Notes: generated from the sequence alone by a model not told the origin. A stretch of 64,000 nucleotides of DNA from Prorocentrum cordatum (GCA_963575745.1 CAUYUJ010020558.1:1-64000), one strand, 5' to 3'. Shown: positions 12,421-25,429, counted from the first letter of the stretch. Program-made: numbers and translations.

Positions 12421-12956
12421 CGCGTGGAGAGCCCGCGCCAAAATGGGAAGTCTGCATAATTACCCCCGTCCGCACTCTGTCCCCCGGATGGTAGGCATGA
12501 GAAAAAAGAGGTCCTGAGGGAAACGGGTCTCGGAGCCCAGGAGCTTGTCCCCTGGACAGGTTCTTCATCCTGAACCGCTTTCTGACGGACCCTGGGCCCA
12601 AAGAGGGCCCTGGGAGGCCGCGAAGCGCTAAAAACCTCCAGCCGCCCCCCACCATTCCCAGGGTGCAAACAATCCACCCTCAGAAGAAGCACCCCGACAA
12701 GCGCAGCCATGTAGTGAACGCACCCAAGGAGGGAATCGAACAGGGCAGGGCTGTTCAGCAAACGCCCAGTGCAGCTTAGCAAGCGCCATTTCCTGGGGTC
12801 GGGGTGATTTTTGCTCCCTCGACGCTCCCCCTACACCAAAGAGCGCCCTGTCTCGGAAAAATCTGGGTCCCCCCGGCACGGGCGGCCACAAAGGGCGCTG
12901 CCTCGTGCCCCTCTCTCCGCGCTCCTGGGGGGCCCCGGGGCCCGTCGGGGGGCCGC

Positions 12957-13012
12957 CTCGCCGAGGATCAGCAGCACCATCTTCACCGAGGGTATGATGA
13001 ACGCGTACAGCG
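12957..13012 (-). CDS. Exon fragment of a PqiA-like membrane protein (a)
   Basis: After acceptor GCCGCGCCTCAG the exon reads LYAFIIPSVKMVLLILGE, a membrane helix with the Pro-x-x-Lys pattern I associate with dinoflagellate PqiA-like (paraquat-inducible protein A) sequences. It ends GAG|GCGGCC, which would be a GC donor. The following bases form a strong GC foldback. Identification rests on one short block. Confidence 0.38.
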
Positions 13013-13659
13013 CTGAGGCGCGGCACAGTCAACCCGTGCACTGACGACGCACGACAAGGATGCCAGGGCGTTGGAAGGCAACCTCGGCACTCTGCGAGCG
13101 GGGCGCGGCCAGTGAAAGCGGCCAGGGAAGGGCCGAAGGGGAAGGATGCAAGGGTGACCTTGGAAAGTTGCTCGTCATTAGAATATGCGGGTTGGCTGTA
13201 GGAAGACAGAGAGAGAGAGAGAGATGGGGAAGGGGGGATCTCTCCATTCAAAGCTAAGGGAGGAAGCGCCACGGACAGAGATGACATCTCCCTCCCTCCC
13301 TCGTCATCCTCCTGCTCCTGCTCCTCCTCATCCATCCTCGCTCACCTCGCCCCCACCCGTCGCTCCTCCAGCTACTACTCATCTAGCACATCCCAGAGAG
13401 AGGGGCAGTCAAACAATTGCACAGCGCGCGGGCTCTGCATTATGTGCCTGCTGTCGTCGCTTCACGACTCGGGACTCTGGAAAAGGGCACGCGCCACGGA
13501 GGATCGGACAGCAAGCACGGAGGAAGGCCTCTCCTCCACGCTGTTTGAGAGCTGCCACCGTGCGCAGTCATGCGACCAACGAATGATGAGCGTCACGAAC
13601 AAAAAGCCCCTCCATGGAGGAGGAATGCATTCCCTGACGTGCTCCATCAAACACCTGTT

Positions 13660-14960
13660 CCCTCCAGAGAGCAGTCATCGTACACCCGAAGAGTACCTTG
13701 CAACTCGGCCTTTGTCACAGTCATCATGCACAGCGACCTGTAGGACGCAGGGTGAATATGCGAAGGCGGACACGTAGGTCAAATAGAAACCTCCTCGCTG
13801 TCGCCACTGGCAGCTGCTACAATTATCAGACTAGTGTCACCTTCCCGAGGGCAGTCATCAGACACCTGAAGAGTATCTTGCCACTCGGCCTTTTGTCACA
13901 GCTGTCATGCGCAGCAATGGTCAGAACGGTTGCGCGGGCGGACACGTGAGTCAAATAGTATCCTCCTCGCTGTCGCCACTGGCAGCTGCTCAAATTATCA
14001 GACGAATGTTACCTTCCCGAAAGCAGTCATCAGACACCTGAAGAGTATCTTGCCACTCGGCCTTTCGTCACAGCTGTCATGCGCAGCAATGGTCAGAACG
14101 GTTGCGCGGGCGGACACGTGAGTCAAATAGTATCCTCCTCGCTGTCGCCACTGGCAGCTGCTCAAATTATCAGACGAATGTTACCTTCCCGAAAGCAGTC
14201 ATCAGACACCTGAAGAGTATCTTGCCACTCGGCCTTTCGTCACAGCTGTCATGCGCAGCAATGGTCAGAACGGTTGCGCGGGCGGACACGTGAGTCAAAT
14301 AGTATCCTCCTCGCTGTCGCCACTGGCAGCTGCTCAAATTATCAGACGAATGTTACCTTCCCGAGAGCAGTCATCAGACACCTGAAGAGTGCCTTGCCAC
14401 TCGGCCTTTTGTCACAGTCATCATGCACAGCGATCCGGAGGACGCAGGATGCTTATAAGAAGGCGGGCACGTGGGTCAAATAGAAACCTCCTCGCTGTCG
14501 CCACTGGCAGCTGCTGCAATTACCAGACGAGTATTACCTTCCCGAGGGCAGTCATCAGACACCTGAAGAGTACCTTGCCACTCGGCCTTTTGTCACAGCT
14601 GTCATGCGCAGCAATGGTCAGAACGGTTGCGCGAAGGTGGACACGTGGGTCAAATATCATCCTCCTCGCTGACGCCACTGGCGGCTGCTCCAATTATCAG
14701 ACGAATGTTACCTTCCCGAGAGCAGTCATCAGACACCTGAAGAGTGCCTTGCCACTCGGCCTTTTGTCACAGTCATCATGCACAGCGATCCGGAGGACGC
14801 AGGATGCTTATAAGAAGGCGGGCACGCGGGTCAAATATTATCCTCCTCGCTGTCGCCACTGGTAGTCGTTACAATTATCAAACGAATTGCACCTTCCCGA
14901 GAGCAGTCATCAGACAAATGCGGAGTGCCTTGTCACTCGAACTTTGTCACAATCACCATG
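13660..14960 (+). repeat. 172/181-bp tandem array, 8 units
   Basis: GCAGTCATCAGACACCTGAA recurs at about 13851, 14023, 14195, 14367, 14548, 14721, 14902 and in diverged form at 13671. Units at 13930-14101 and 14102-14273 look identical, implying recent homogenisation. The in-frame peptides are shadows of the repeat. Confidence 0.95.
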
Positions 14961-15529
14961 CGCAGCCAGGCATGTGTAGGACGGTTAATCGAAGATGGCC
15001 ATGTGGGAAAGCTGTTGTTTTCTTCGTGGGCAGCAAGAGGCGAGGCGAAACCTTCGGGCCGAAGAGTGGGTGTGCAATCTCTACCACGCCCCCCCAGCCA
15101 CAACCAGGTGTCCGCGGACACACAAGCTCAGAGGCCTCATTGCATGGCATGTCTCTTCCCATTTCATGTCTCAGGGGGAGGCGAAAGGGGGTAGCAAGGC
15201 CGTGGGGGAGTCGAATCAGCTACACGCAGCGGGTTTAAAGGTGCCTCAAGGCGCTGGGAGCGACCATGTATCGAGCATAATGCTGTGCCCGATACTCGAT
15301 ATTCCACACGCACACGCACACACAGACAGACACATATTCGGTTCGCCAGAATGCTCCGCCCGATTGCATCACGCAATGTTCATCGAGGTGTACTCGTACG
15401 GCGTACGGGGGGTATGCTTTGTCGTGGGAGGAAAGGAAACGCCTTGGTGGCACAAATCCTTCTCAGGCGTGGCCATTAGGAAACCGAGCATTCAAGGATC
15501 AGCGAGCGAGGGGGAGGGAGTGAGAAGGG

Positions 15530-15645
15530 CGGGGTTTCTCAGAAGGCTTCGGGCCTTCTAGATGGTTTTCTGTGTATTCGGGGAAGGCTTAGAAAGCTTC
15601 TCAGAAGGCAAGGGGACTTCCGAGCCGTCTGAGACTGCCCCCCCC
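15530..15645 (+). repeat. Foldback TTCTCAGAAGG dispersed repeat, copy A
   Basis: CGGGGAAGGCTTAGAAAGCT, CTCAGAAGG and CGTCTGAGA blocks recur at 58050-58170 and, inverted, at 60360-60560. Confidence 0.65.
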
Positions 15646-17200
15646 TGACCGTCGCCGCCGAAAGGAAGGTGGCTCCTACGAGCGACCCGCCGAGGATATT
15701 GCCGCTCTTGAAGAGCATCCTCAGGGCGGAAGGGTGCAGCAAAGGACGCCGCGCGAGGAGAGGGTCGCCAACGGCGACGACGACGACGACGACAACGATG
15801 ACGACGACGATGGCGACAGCGGCAGCGGCGGCGGCGACGACAGTAGATCGCTGGGGAGTCCCATGCCATCCCCCCTGGCGCCTCCCCCTGCGACGCCTCC
15901 CTGGCCCTGCGCCTCTTCATGTTCAAAGCTCGTTTGTCTTACTCCATCCTCCCCCTGGCCCCTCTCTTCCCCGGGCCCTCCCCCGTGACCCATCTCCCCG
16001 AGGCCCCCCCACCCCAGGCCCCGGCACTTTTAAGCTTATCCTTCGCTCGACCTCCTTCGCTCCGCCCTGGTCGACCCCCCCGGCCCCTTCCCCAGGCCCT
16101 TCTCCCCCATGCAGGCCACCCCCCCCGGGTCACGGGCCCCTGCATTATTTTCGTCGCCCCTGCCCTGAGATCCGACGGCGCGGAAAACACTTGACACATC
16201 GCTAAAGAGTACGACGAGAGCCCTAGACCCCATCTTTCTGCGCCACCTCTCGAGCTGGATCGGTCTGAGAGGGCCCCAGGGCCCGAAGCCTGACGAAAAC
16301 GCGCGGCTCGGAAAATCGAGACGCCAGGATCTCAGGGTAAGTTGCGCAGCGATTCGGGGGGGGCCGTTGGGGGGGGGGGGGGGCAGGAAAACCTCCAGGG
16401 CGGGTACGCGCTGGCCTCGTGGCCTCTTCGCCTCGTGGCCTCCTGGCCTCGTGCCGGGCCCTGTGCCTCGCCACGTGCGCTCTCGGCCTGGCGCGTCCGT
16501 CGCGCTGCTCACGGCCCCGCACTGCTTCGCAGCAGGCGGCTTCCGTGGGGAGCACTGGGCGTCCTCCTGGGAGGCGCGCGTTCGACCCGAACATACAGAT
16601 GAACCATCTTGAAGCATGTCGTATGTCATTTCCCACGCGGCACGGCCAGAAAGCACCCGCCACGGAGCTTGAGGTTTCTCGGCGCGCGCGTCGCCACTTG
16701 GGGGGGGGGGGGGGGCGACGACCACGTAGCATCAGTATGTTGGGGTGGCGCCGACAGCAGGCGATTTTGTTCTCACGGCCGAGCGGTGGTTCGTAGCAGG
16801 CGGTTGTTGTGTCGCCTCCCTTCAGTGGGCGCTTGGCTTGGCACCGCGAGTGTTTGGCGTCGCTGCGAGCTCGCCCTGTCCGTGGTCGGTGGTCGGTGGG
16901 CAGCTGCAGCCGCGGGTGCTTCCAGCAGCGCCGCGAAGCTGGCTTGCAAGGCTGTGTTACTGCCGTCGGCTCAGCACAGGGCGACCAGCGTGCTGCAGCA
17001 CACGGGTCGCCGCAGATTGGGCTCGAAATGCGGATTGCCCCGCAGGAACGCACGTTGCCCCGCGGGGCGGGGCAGCAGTCTGTAGGGCCCTGTGCCCCTA
17101 TGACGCCCTCCGCAGTCCTGGGTGGAGCATCCAGTACGTGGGGGGGAATAGGGGGCGGTTGGGTCCTTCTGCGCTCTCTGAACAACAGCAAACCGCCTCA
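15645..17200. other. GC-rich stretch, no gene seen
   Basis: Includes a (CGA)n run at 15775-15845 and long G-runs at 16369-16383 and 16700-16716. 14960-15530 is likewise without a call. Confidence 0.5.
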
Positions 17201-17289
17201 AGTGCCGGCCACTTGACACTTGACTGCGCAGAGAAGCTGGCGGCCTGGTCCGCCAGGGTTGAATGGCTCTCTGCTGGCGTGTGCTCTGG

Positions 17290-17870
17290 GCTGCTCTGCT
17301 GATGTCCCGTGGCGCAGCACTCCAAATGGTCGCCTGTTTGGAACGTCTGGTCGCAACAGCCCCGAGGAGGCTGCTCTGCAAAGCCCTGCGGGAGGCTCTC
17401 GGCGCAACCGCCCTGTGGGACACTCTTTTTGCACGTTTGGTTTGCAACAGCCCCGATGAGGCTTTTCGGCAAAGCCCCGCGGGAGGCCCCTGGTGCAGCA
17501 GCACTGAGGGAGACTGCTCTGCATGTCTGGCCCGCCGCAGCCCTGATGAAAGCTGCTGCAATGCCAGGCTCGCAATGCAACAGCCCTGAGGGAGGCTGCA
17601 CGACTGATGGGCGGCAGCCCTGAGGGAGGCTGCTCTGCAGAGCCCCGCGAAAGGCTTCTCTGCTCGTCTGGTCCGCACCGAACCTACGGGCGGCTGCTCT
17701 GCAAAACGCTGCGGGAGGCTACTGGTGCAACAACTCTGATGGAGGCTGCTCTGCACGTAGGATGCGCAACAGGGAGGCTGGTCTGCAAAGTCCTCATGCG
17801 GCGGGCTGTCTGTGAAACAGCACTGCGGAAGGCTGCTCTGCTAGACCCTGCGGAGAGCTGCTTCAGAATT
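17290..17870 (+). repeat. Degenerate ~90-bp repeat
   Basis: GCAAAGCCCYGCGGGAGGCT and CAACAGCCCYGATGAGGCT alternate at roughly 60-95 bp spacing, too diverged for a consensus. Confidence 0.6.
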
Positions 17871-18442
17871 CTCGCTCCAGGCATGGCGGTGTTCTCGGGC
17901 CCAGGTGCAGCGGGCGGCGACGAACTCATCTGCATTCTGTGCTCTGCGACAGCGCGGCGGGCCACTCTGCCGTTGTCGCCCCAGGTGCGCCGGCCCAGGG
18001 TCCAGCCCGGTGGCCGTGCTTGGGCAGGGCCAGCCCGCGCAACGGCAACGGCGTGAGTTCACAAGAGGCGTCCGCGACACAGAATCGGAATCTATGCCAA
18101 GGAAGGGCGCGCCGCGCTCACGCGCGCAATCGGCGTCCGCAGGGGCATCCGCGGCGCAGAATCGCAATCCGCGCCCCAGAAGGCTCAGAGGCGCCCAAGA
18201 GGCGTCCAAGAGGCGCCTCAGAGGGCCACAAAAGAACCCCAAGAGGGCCCCGCGAAGGCCTCCAAGGCTTTCCAAATAGCCCCAAGAGCGCTCCAAGATG
18301 ATCCTACTAGCCGGCCGCTCTGCCATTGATCGGAGGTTTTCGAAGTTTATGTATATAGACGAAGGGGCGTGCACTTGTGGGCAATGGTAAAATGAGCGGG
18401 AGGCGATGGTGCCGCGGGTGAAGATCAAAAGGGTAAGGATCA

Positions 18443-18530
18443 GAAGGGCTCCTCCTCCTCCTCCTCCTCCTCCTCCTCCTCCTCCTCCTCCTCCTCCTCC
18501 TCCTCCTCCTCCTCCCCTCCCCCTCCCCTA
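18443..18530. repeat. (CTC)n microsatellite
   Basis: Uninterrupted CTC run of about 70 bp; a similar run lies at 19315-19385. Confidence 0.95.
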
Positions 18531-18789
18531 CTCCAACCTCCCACGTCTTCCTCCTTGCGCATCCCCGTGATAATCCTCGGGGGCCTCTCTTGGGGTCGCC
18601 CAGACTGCGACACGCCCTGTGCGCCCCGGCGCGCGCCAGCAAATCCTCGGAAATGGTCCCTGGGGGCGCTGTGGGGCCTGACTTTCTCTCGCGCTGGAGG
18701 TGCACTGTGGGAGGATGTCTCGAGCGAGGGCCTGGAATGGGACACGCCCGGCGCGCCATGGCGCGCGTCTGAGAGCCTCCTTGGGAAGG

Positions 18790-19115
18790 CTCAGGGGGCC
18801 GGATTTCTGAAGATGTCCCACGCGAGAGCGCCGGTCTGGAATTCATCACCAGATTTCCAGGATTTCCCCGGAAGCGGAACAAGGAAGCCTCTGAGGGCTT
18901 TCTTGTGGAGGCTCGGGCGACCGGTTTTCTCAGGATGTCCCACGCGAGGGCGCCGGTTTGGTCTCGTCGCCCGCTTTTCTAGATTTCCCCGAAACGGGTG
19001 GCCTCTGAGGGCCTCCTTGGGGAGGCTCGGGGGGCTCGTTTTCTGAGGTTGTCCCACGCGAAGGCGCCGGTTTGGAATTCGTCACCGGATTTCCCAGATT
19101 TCCTGAAACGAAACA
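18790..19115 (+). repeat. ~110-bp tandem repeat, 3 copies
   Basis: Each copy contains TGTCCCACGCGARRGCGCCG, GTTTGG, TTTCCNGATTTCC and CCTCTGAGGGCY. Confidence 0.8.
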
Positions 19116-19399
19116 GGCTCATTCCCTCCAGCGCCGAGGGTCAGGATATTGTGAGTTCTCAAGACAAGCTCCCTCAAACGAGGCCTCCAAAAGGCTCCCA
19201 GAGCGAAAGGCCTGCCAAAGCCGTCGTGTGTGACTTCCGTCGTCAGTCACCCTCAACTTCCTCATCGTCGTTCACGGATGCTGACAGCGTGGTGGCTTCT
19301 GCTTCCACCTCCTCCTAGCTCCTCCTCCTCCTAGCTCCTCCTCCTCCTCCCCCTCCTCCTCCTCCTCCTCCTCCTCCTCCTCCTTTTTCTACATCCTCC

Positions 19400-22080
19400 G
19401 ACCACCTCATTATTATCCTCCAAACTTCTCTACCTCGTCCTGTTGCCACATCCTGCTTCCGCCAGCCTCCTCGTGCCTTCTCCTGCTCCTCCAACTTCCT
19501 GTCCCTACCTCATCCTACTTCATCCTAATGCTTGACCCGCGCGGATCACCAGTGCACCTCCTACTTCCTCATGGCTCCTCCTCCTCCCCCTCCTCCTTCT
19601 CCGCCCGCTCCTCTTCATCATCCAGCCTTCTCTGTCCGCCTCAGACTCCTTCTCCGATTCCTGCTTGCCGAGTACTCTGCGAAGACGGATGTGGCTCACT
19701 CCTGGATTCGAATGGCGATACAAGTCCCTCACCACGGCAGCTCGCCTGGTGTTTGTCTTTGCATGGGCTGGTGGGGAGACGCGAAGCGCCGAGAAGTTCT
19801 TCTTCGATCTATGGAGCCTCCTCGGTGGAACCACTCCCTTCTTTTCGAGCGCAAACAAGGAAGCCATGCTCAGACGAAGCTTCCCCAGACCAGACCGCAG
19901 CCTGGACGTTAAAGTAGCATACAAGCACGAGCGTCGGATGCCCGCGGGCCGTCTCCCTGCCGTCGCCATGGGGGGCGCACAGGCAGTAGCTCGATGAGGT
20001 AAGGCACGCAGGACAGTCCGGCCGTGCGGCGCCAGGCCGAGCCAGAGGCTCCAGCGCAGGCACGCGGCGAAGGGAAAACATCGGGCGTGAATCAATGGGG
20101 GGGGCGATAAATGGGAGGGGGGAGGGGGAAGAACGGTACACTCCTCGGGCCCTAGAGGCCCCCTCTTGGACCCTGAAGGGCTCCCTTTTCTGGTCCCTGA
20201 AGGGCTCCTGTTCTGCAGCCCTCGCTGCCCCCCCCCCCACCTATCGCCCCCCACACTGCGCGACGCCCAAGACGAGGGAGGGAGCCCGGGACCGGGCCCC
20301 TCGGACCCACTGGAGGGGCAGCCCTTCGCCCTTCGCGCCGCGCGGCGCCGCCCCGGGCTACATGCAGGTCTCAAGAGAGCTGCGTGGCGGGCGGGCAAGC
20401 CTGGGGGGGCACGCACACGCGCCTCCCGCCCGACGGTCGCTGGCGACTGGGGGACAACTCAGCCTCGAGCATATCCCTGACCCTGAGATTGACGGGTCTT
20501 GGCAATCCCAAGAGAGCGCTCGAGCTCACCACCGAGGTACGGTGAGGCCAGTCACGAAGATAGGGATATGTCTCAAGCTGGTGAAAGGGAGGCGCGCGGC
20601 GGAAAAGGCCCCAGGTCCAAGCTGAGGGGAGCTCAGGGCGCACGGAACGAGGGTCGCCACTAGCGGGTGTTAGCAGATCCCCTCCCTGCGCTGACGCGGG
20701 TTTGGGAGCGGGGACCACCACGTGGCCGGCCCGGATTCAATACATGGCCCTGGCTGACCCTGGTTAGCGGTGCTCGTGCTCGGTGTTCGCGCGCGCCCCC
20801 GAAGAGCCGCGAGTGTCATAATCCCTCAAAGGGCGCCGACCTTCACTGGCGCGGAACCCAACAGGGAGAAGGATGAGGGCGATCGAAGTGCGTGGACTTT
20901 TTTGTATCCCTTTTCGGGCCTCCAGAGGCCTCTGGAGGCCTCCGGATGCCTCCAGACTTCCGGTGGCATCCTTCAGGACTTCTGGGGACCTCCGAAAAAC
21001 GAGGGTTCTGGGGCCCGCTTTGATAAAGAGAACATGACGTCGGCGGTCTGGGGCAATTCTGAGACCCCGCTGGCTCTCCTACGAAGAAACATCTACGGAT
21101 AACTACTCCTCTGACCACCTCTGGGATGATGTCGAATTTCTTCTGGTTCTTACGCATGTTCCGAACGCCCACTCAAAATGAATCGCGAACTCCACTCTGG
21201 GAGACCAGGGGAAATTTACCTTGTAGTGGTTTCTAGACGGCTCGACTGAGCACAAGAACTCAAGCAATCATTCCAGACTCCCTCTGGGAGGGCGAGAGAT
21301 GCCGATGATGTACGTGTTGGTGGCCAGACCGGCTTCGAATGCCCGCTCGGATCAAAGCTCGTTGTTGGTCATCCCGTCTGGTCAACTTCGTATGTGCCCG
21401 TGCAGCTGGTCCGACCAGGCACACGAGACACCCCGCCTGCGAGAGCAAAGACAAGCGGACTTTAGATGCGTGCCTCCCCTGCGTGCCAAGCCCCCACCGC
21501 TGGGAGAGCAGAAGAGGCCGGCTGCGCCCGCGGTTTCGCACATGTTTGGCACACCAGCTCGGGTTCGAAGGCTAACGCTGGTGCCCACCCTTCTGCGAGA
21601 GCAGGAGAGGTCGAGCTTCGAAGCGGCATCACGTGGCTCAAAAATCTCGATCGGAAACGGCTCCTAACTCAGGCCCCTCCGATAGAACGGGCGCAGGTCA
21701 GCGTCGCATGTGCTCAGACGTGTGTGTCGAACGCCCGCCCGCCTGAAACGTCCCCTCTGGGAAAACGGGTGTAGTCGCTTGTGCATGTGACACACCATGT
21801 GCTCCGTGCATAGACACTACTTGGTCCTCAGACGCAAACTCGCCAATCTGGGCTGCCGAAGCAGGCAAACTGGATGTCTGCACACATGTGGACAGGTGTT
21901 TCGAAAATGTGCCATACCCAATCAAGCGGTAAGCCATGAACCAGTCTGGACGAGGAGGGAGTGTGCCGAAACGTGCAGCCAGATCCACGGTGGTAAAAAA
22001 AATAAAAGCCGAAGACATTCCCAAGGTAGCGCTTGCACTACGAAGTTGTTCCTGGAGTTGAAGCAACAATGGTAGTAGCA
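19400..22080. other. Mostly unassigned GC-rich DNA
   Basis: A GGCCTCCAGAGGCCTCTGGA foldback lies at 20918-20950. 21300-21700 has loosely repeated CTGSGAGAGCARARGAGGYC blocks about 120 bp apart. No convincing exon. Confidence 0.4.
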
Positions 22081-22084
22081 GTTT

Positions 22085-22260
22085 GGCTTTCTGGTGGCCG
22101 CCCTGGTGCGCGTTGGGAGGTGGCCTATGGCTGGTGCACGCTGATGCCCGATGGGGACGGCCTGGGTGCCCCGTGGCTGGTGCCCGATGATGCCCCCATT
22201 GTCGCGATGCCTGGTGCCAACATTGGCTGCATGTGGCTGGCGCCTGGAACTCCCCCAAAT
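22085..22260 (+). repeat. GGCTGGTGCCCGATG minisatellite
   Basis: GCTGGTGCMCG/TGCCCGATG units repeated imperfectly. 22650-22890 then has CCCCAGAGATCG/GGCCCCAA-type repeats. Confidence 0.65.
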
Positions 22261-22969
22261 ACTCAGCAGCGGAATAGGAAGCCCTAGTGCAAACACTGCT
22301 GGTGGTCGTAGCAAAGATAACGCTGGTAGTCACGAATCGCCATACCTACCGGTATGATCTCCAGAGGGGTAGCTCCAACTGTCCGACCGTGCCTCACACC
22401 TCCCCCTCTGGAAAACGCTTCAAACACCACTCTAGTCTCTCTCCTTCCTCAACATGCATTCGAAGACGGTCTCTGGAAGACTCAGAGGTGCACAAGCGGC
22501 CTCGGCGACTACCCGTCAGGATCCAAACTGGGCCCAAAACGGCCCCCTGATAATTGACAGAACGTCCCCGAAACCTCCAAGTCGTGTAGATCCATGGGAC
22601 TCCCATACACATGTTTGACATTCTCCGTTTTCCAGCCCAGGATGGCCTCGAGGCAAGCCCAGGATGCGTCCTAGGTCCACGGGGTTCCTGCAAGTCCCCG
22701 AGGCGGCCCTGGGGGACCCAAAGACTGGCCAAGATGGCCCCAGAGATCGCCCCAGAGCGGCTCCACCCCAGACGGCCCTCAGGCCCTAAAACCTGGCACC
22801 AACAGGCCCACGGGGGCTCCCGAAATCGACCGAAGAGAGCCCCAAATGGCCCCAACATCACGCTAAGCAGGCCCCGCGCCGTTGCCAAACCTTCCACATC
22901 TGGCCAACGACCGATTACATGCTCTCGGGCACGCGTGCCACATGTTAGCAGACAGTTGTAGTAGAAACC

Positions 22970-24690
22970 TTTCCTGACATGAACGGGAAGCGCGTGGAAC
23001 CGAAAACCTTGGCAAGAACGTGCACCAACATCGAGATCGAATGTAGCACAGGCGCTCTTCCCGAGCGCCCACGGGGGGTATCAGGTGAAGTTCACTACCC
23101 GCACAATTTCAGGCAAAGCCCCAGAGTCTTGAAAAAACACTGGACTTGAATTACTTTCGCAGTTTGTAAAACACATGTCCCGAACGAACGTGGCAAGGGC
23201 ATCACGAACAACACTATCAATTGTAGCGCAGGCGCGTTCCCTGAATGTCTACGTGGCTAACAGGTGGAATGCACTATCCGCGCAAGTTCAGGTGAAGCCC
23301 CATAATGTTTGGTATTTGAAAACGTTAATCGTTTTGAAGCCTAACCCTACAGACCCTTACCCCTTACCCTACATACCCTAACCTACATCGGAATGTCCAT
23401 CATGGTATGGTGGATTCGAGGACCCGTTCGAAGGCATCGGAATGGGATGTCTAGAGCATAACGCGAATGTTTGAACAGCAGTGTTGAAAACCCATGGGTT
23501 CTTCAATTATTTCGTTTCTGGGGCCATCTGCGGGGTCCTCCAAGAGCGTCTCCGAAAGATCTCGTACAGCAGCGGCTTCGACATCGCATGTGTTGGAACA
23601 GTTCTCAAGCAAAATCTACATGTCCGAAGATCCGAACACGTCGCTAGCGAGATCACCATCTCCATGTGTTAAGGATGCCTCAGGCGAAGCGCTCAGCTTT
23701 AGCATGAGAAGTCTGCAAGCAATGGGTTCAACATCTCAAGTGTTCGAGGGCGTCTCAGAAGAGGGCCCCTTTTTCGAAGATCCGAAGATTTCGCAACCGA
23801 GTTCCGCATTCTGGTCGTTTGAGGAAGTCTCAGGCGAAATCGCCATGTTCAGCATAAAACGTCTTAAACGATAGCCCCCCCAGCATCGCCATGGTGTGAG
23901 GATGTCCCAGCCGAAATGGCCATTTTGGGGGATCCGCCTGGTCTGAACCGTTCTTGACATGAACGGGAAGCGCGTAAACATCACGAGTTGCACAAGAACG
24001 TGTACCGTCACCACCCTCAAATCTAATGTAGCCCAACTCTCCGAACGTTCACAAGGGTGCGTCTTGGCACGCGCTCCCCGAACGTTCACAAGCATGTTAC
24101 TGAGTTTCCCCCTGAGCTGGATCCTGCAATTTCCTCAGCCTCCTCCATCGCTGTCATCATCATCTGTGTCGTTGAAAGCGTCATCGCAACCAATTGCAGT
24201 GTAGCCGAGCTCTCATATCGCCCCTAGGGGATACGTACTGGCACGCGCTTCGGTTTTCTGCGGTCCTGAGTTGAACTCGCACGGGCGGTGAACTGCACCT
24301 GACGTTACAGAGGACGCAGGCAACAACAAAACAACATCGGTATCAACGTCACCGCCCTCATACCCAGAATCGCCATCAGCATCAACATCATCATCGTCAT
24401 CAGCATCATCATCATCATCATCAACATCAGCATGATCATCATCATCAGCAGCATCGCCATCAACATCAACATCATCATCATCATCATCACCACCATCCGC
24501 ACCATCGACATTATCATTGTAATAATCGCCTTCGCCGAACGTTCACGGGGATAGAAAGTGGAATTCACTATCCGCGCAAGTTCCGGTGAAGCCCCAGGAG
24601 GCTGCACCTCACAATATTTACATCCATATGTTCGAAGCCTAACCCTGCAGACCCTAATCCTGTAATACCGTAACCTGCATCGGCATGGCC
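22970..24690 (+). repeat. Dispersed repeat with telomere-like tract, copies A and B
   Basis: Shares blocks with 34180-34920: TTGACATGAACGGGAAGCGC, GAACGTNCACAAGG, GTGGARTTCACTAYCCGCGC, GAAGCCTAACCCTACAGACC. A degenerate CCCTAA-like tract occurs at 23340-23385 and 24635-24670. An (ATC)n patch lies at 24370-24490. Confidence 0.75.
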
Positions 24691-24829
24691 ATGATGACCT
24701 GATGGTTTCGAAGACCCCTGCGAAGGCATGCTTTAGTGAGGGGGTCTCCTACAGCGACCATTAGCAGGCCATGGCTGTTAACTTCTTGGCCCGCGGAATG
24801 AAAACACAAACTAACTAATTTGACAGACG

Positions 24830-24960
24830 AAGCGCCTTGAAATTTTCAAAATTCCGCTGAGCACTGATTTTTGCACGGCCTGTTTTGCCGTCGGCTGCTT
24901 TGCAATATTCAGAATTCCACGAGGCACTGATTTTTGCCAGGCATGTTTTGCCATGGGGCG
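24830..24960 (+). repeat. ~65-bp direct duplication
   Basis: AAAATTCCGCTGAGCACTGATTTTTGC and AGAATTCCACGAGGCACTGATTTTTGC blocks, each followed by TGTTTTGCC. Confidence 0.75.
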
Positions 24961-25314
24961 ATGCGTCATCGATTCAAAAGCGGGGAACCCCAGGCGATGC
25001 TCATTGGTACAACGCCCAAAGGGTTTCCGAAACAAACAGCGCACATGTTGGATTTGGCGCGCGGCGTACGCGAGTGAGAAAGCAGCCGCTTCTCTAGGGC
25101 AGCGCGCGCCTTGAGGGGACGCAAGCTTCAACGTGCGAGCGCGTCCACCGCGCAAGCGCAAACGCTACGAGCGACGGGAAAAACCGTCCGCTGCTCGGCG
25201 ATGCGCACACCTGTCGCGACATCACTCGAGAGCGTCGCAATCACATTTGTTTCCGTCCAACTTTGAAGACGGCGCTGCGTAACCAAAGCGCGCGCGGGCG
25301 CGCCAAAATCGAAG

Positions 25315-25352
25315 CAAACACGCACGCGCACGCGCACGCGCACGCGCACGCG

Positions 25353-25429
<77 letters not shown>

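Noticed and set aside
13930-14483. Repeated 63-residue peptides in the 172-bp array
   Set aside because: They are the same repeat unit read in one frame, with stops between units and no start context; not a protein repeat family.
23340-23390. True telomere or chromosome end
   Set aside because: The CCCTAA-like copies are few, degenerate and repeated inside a dispersed element at three sites.
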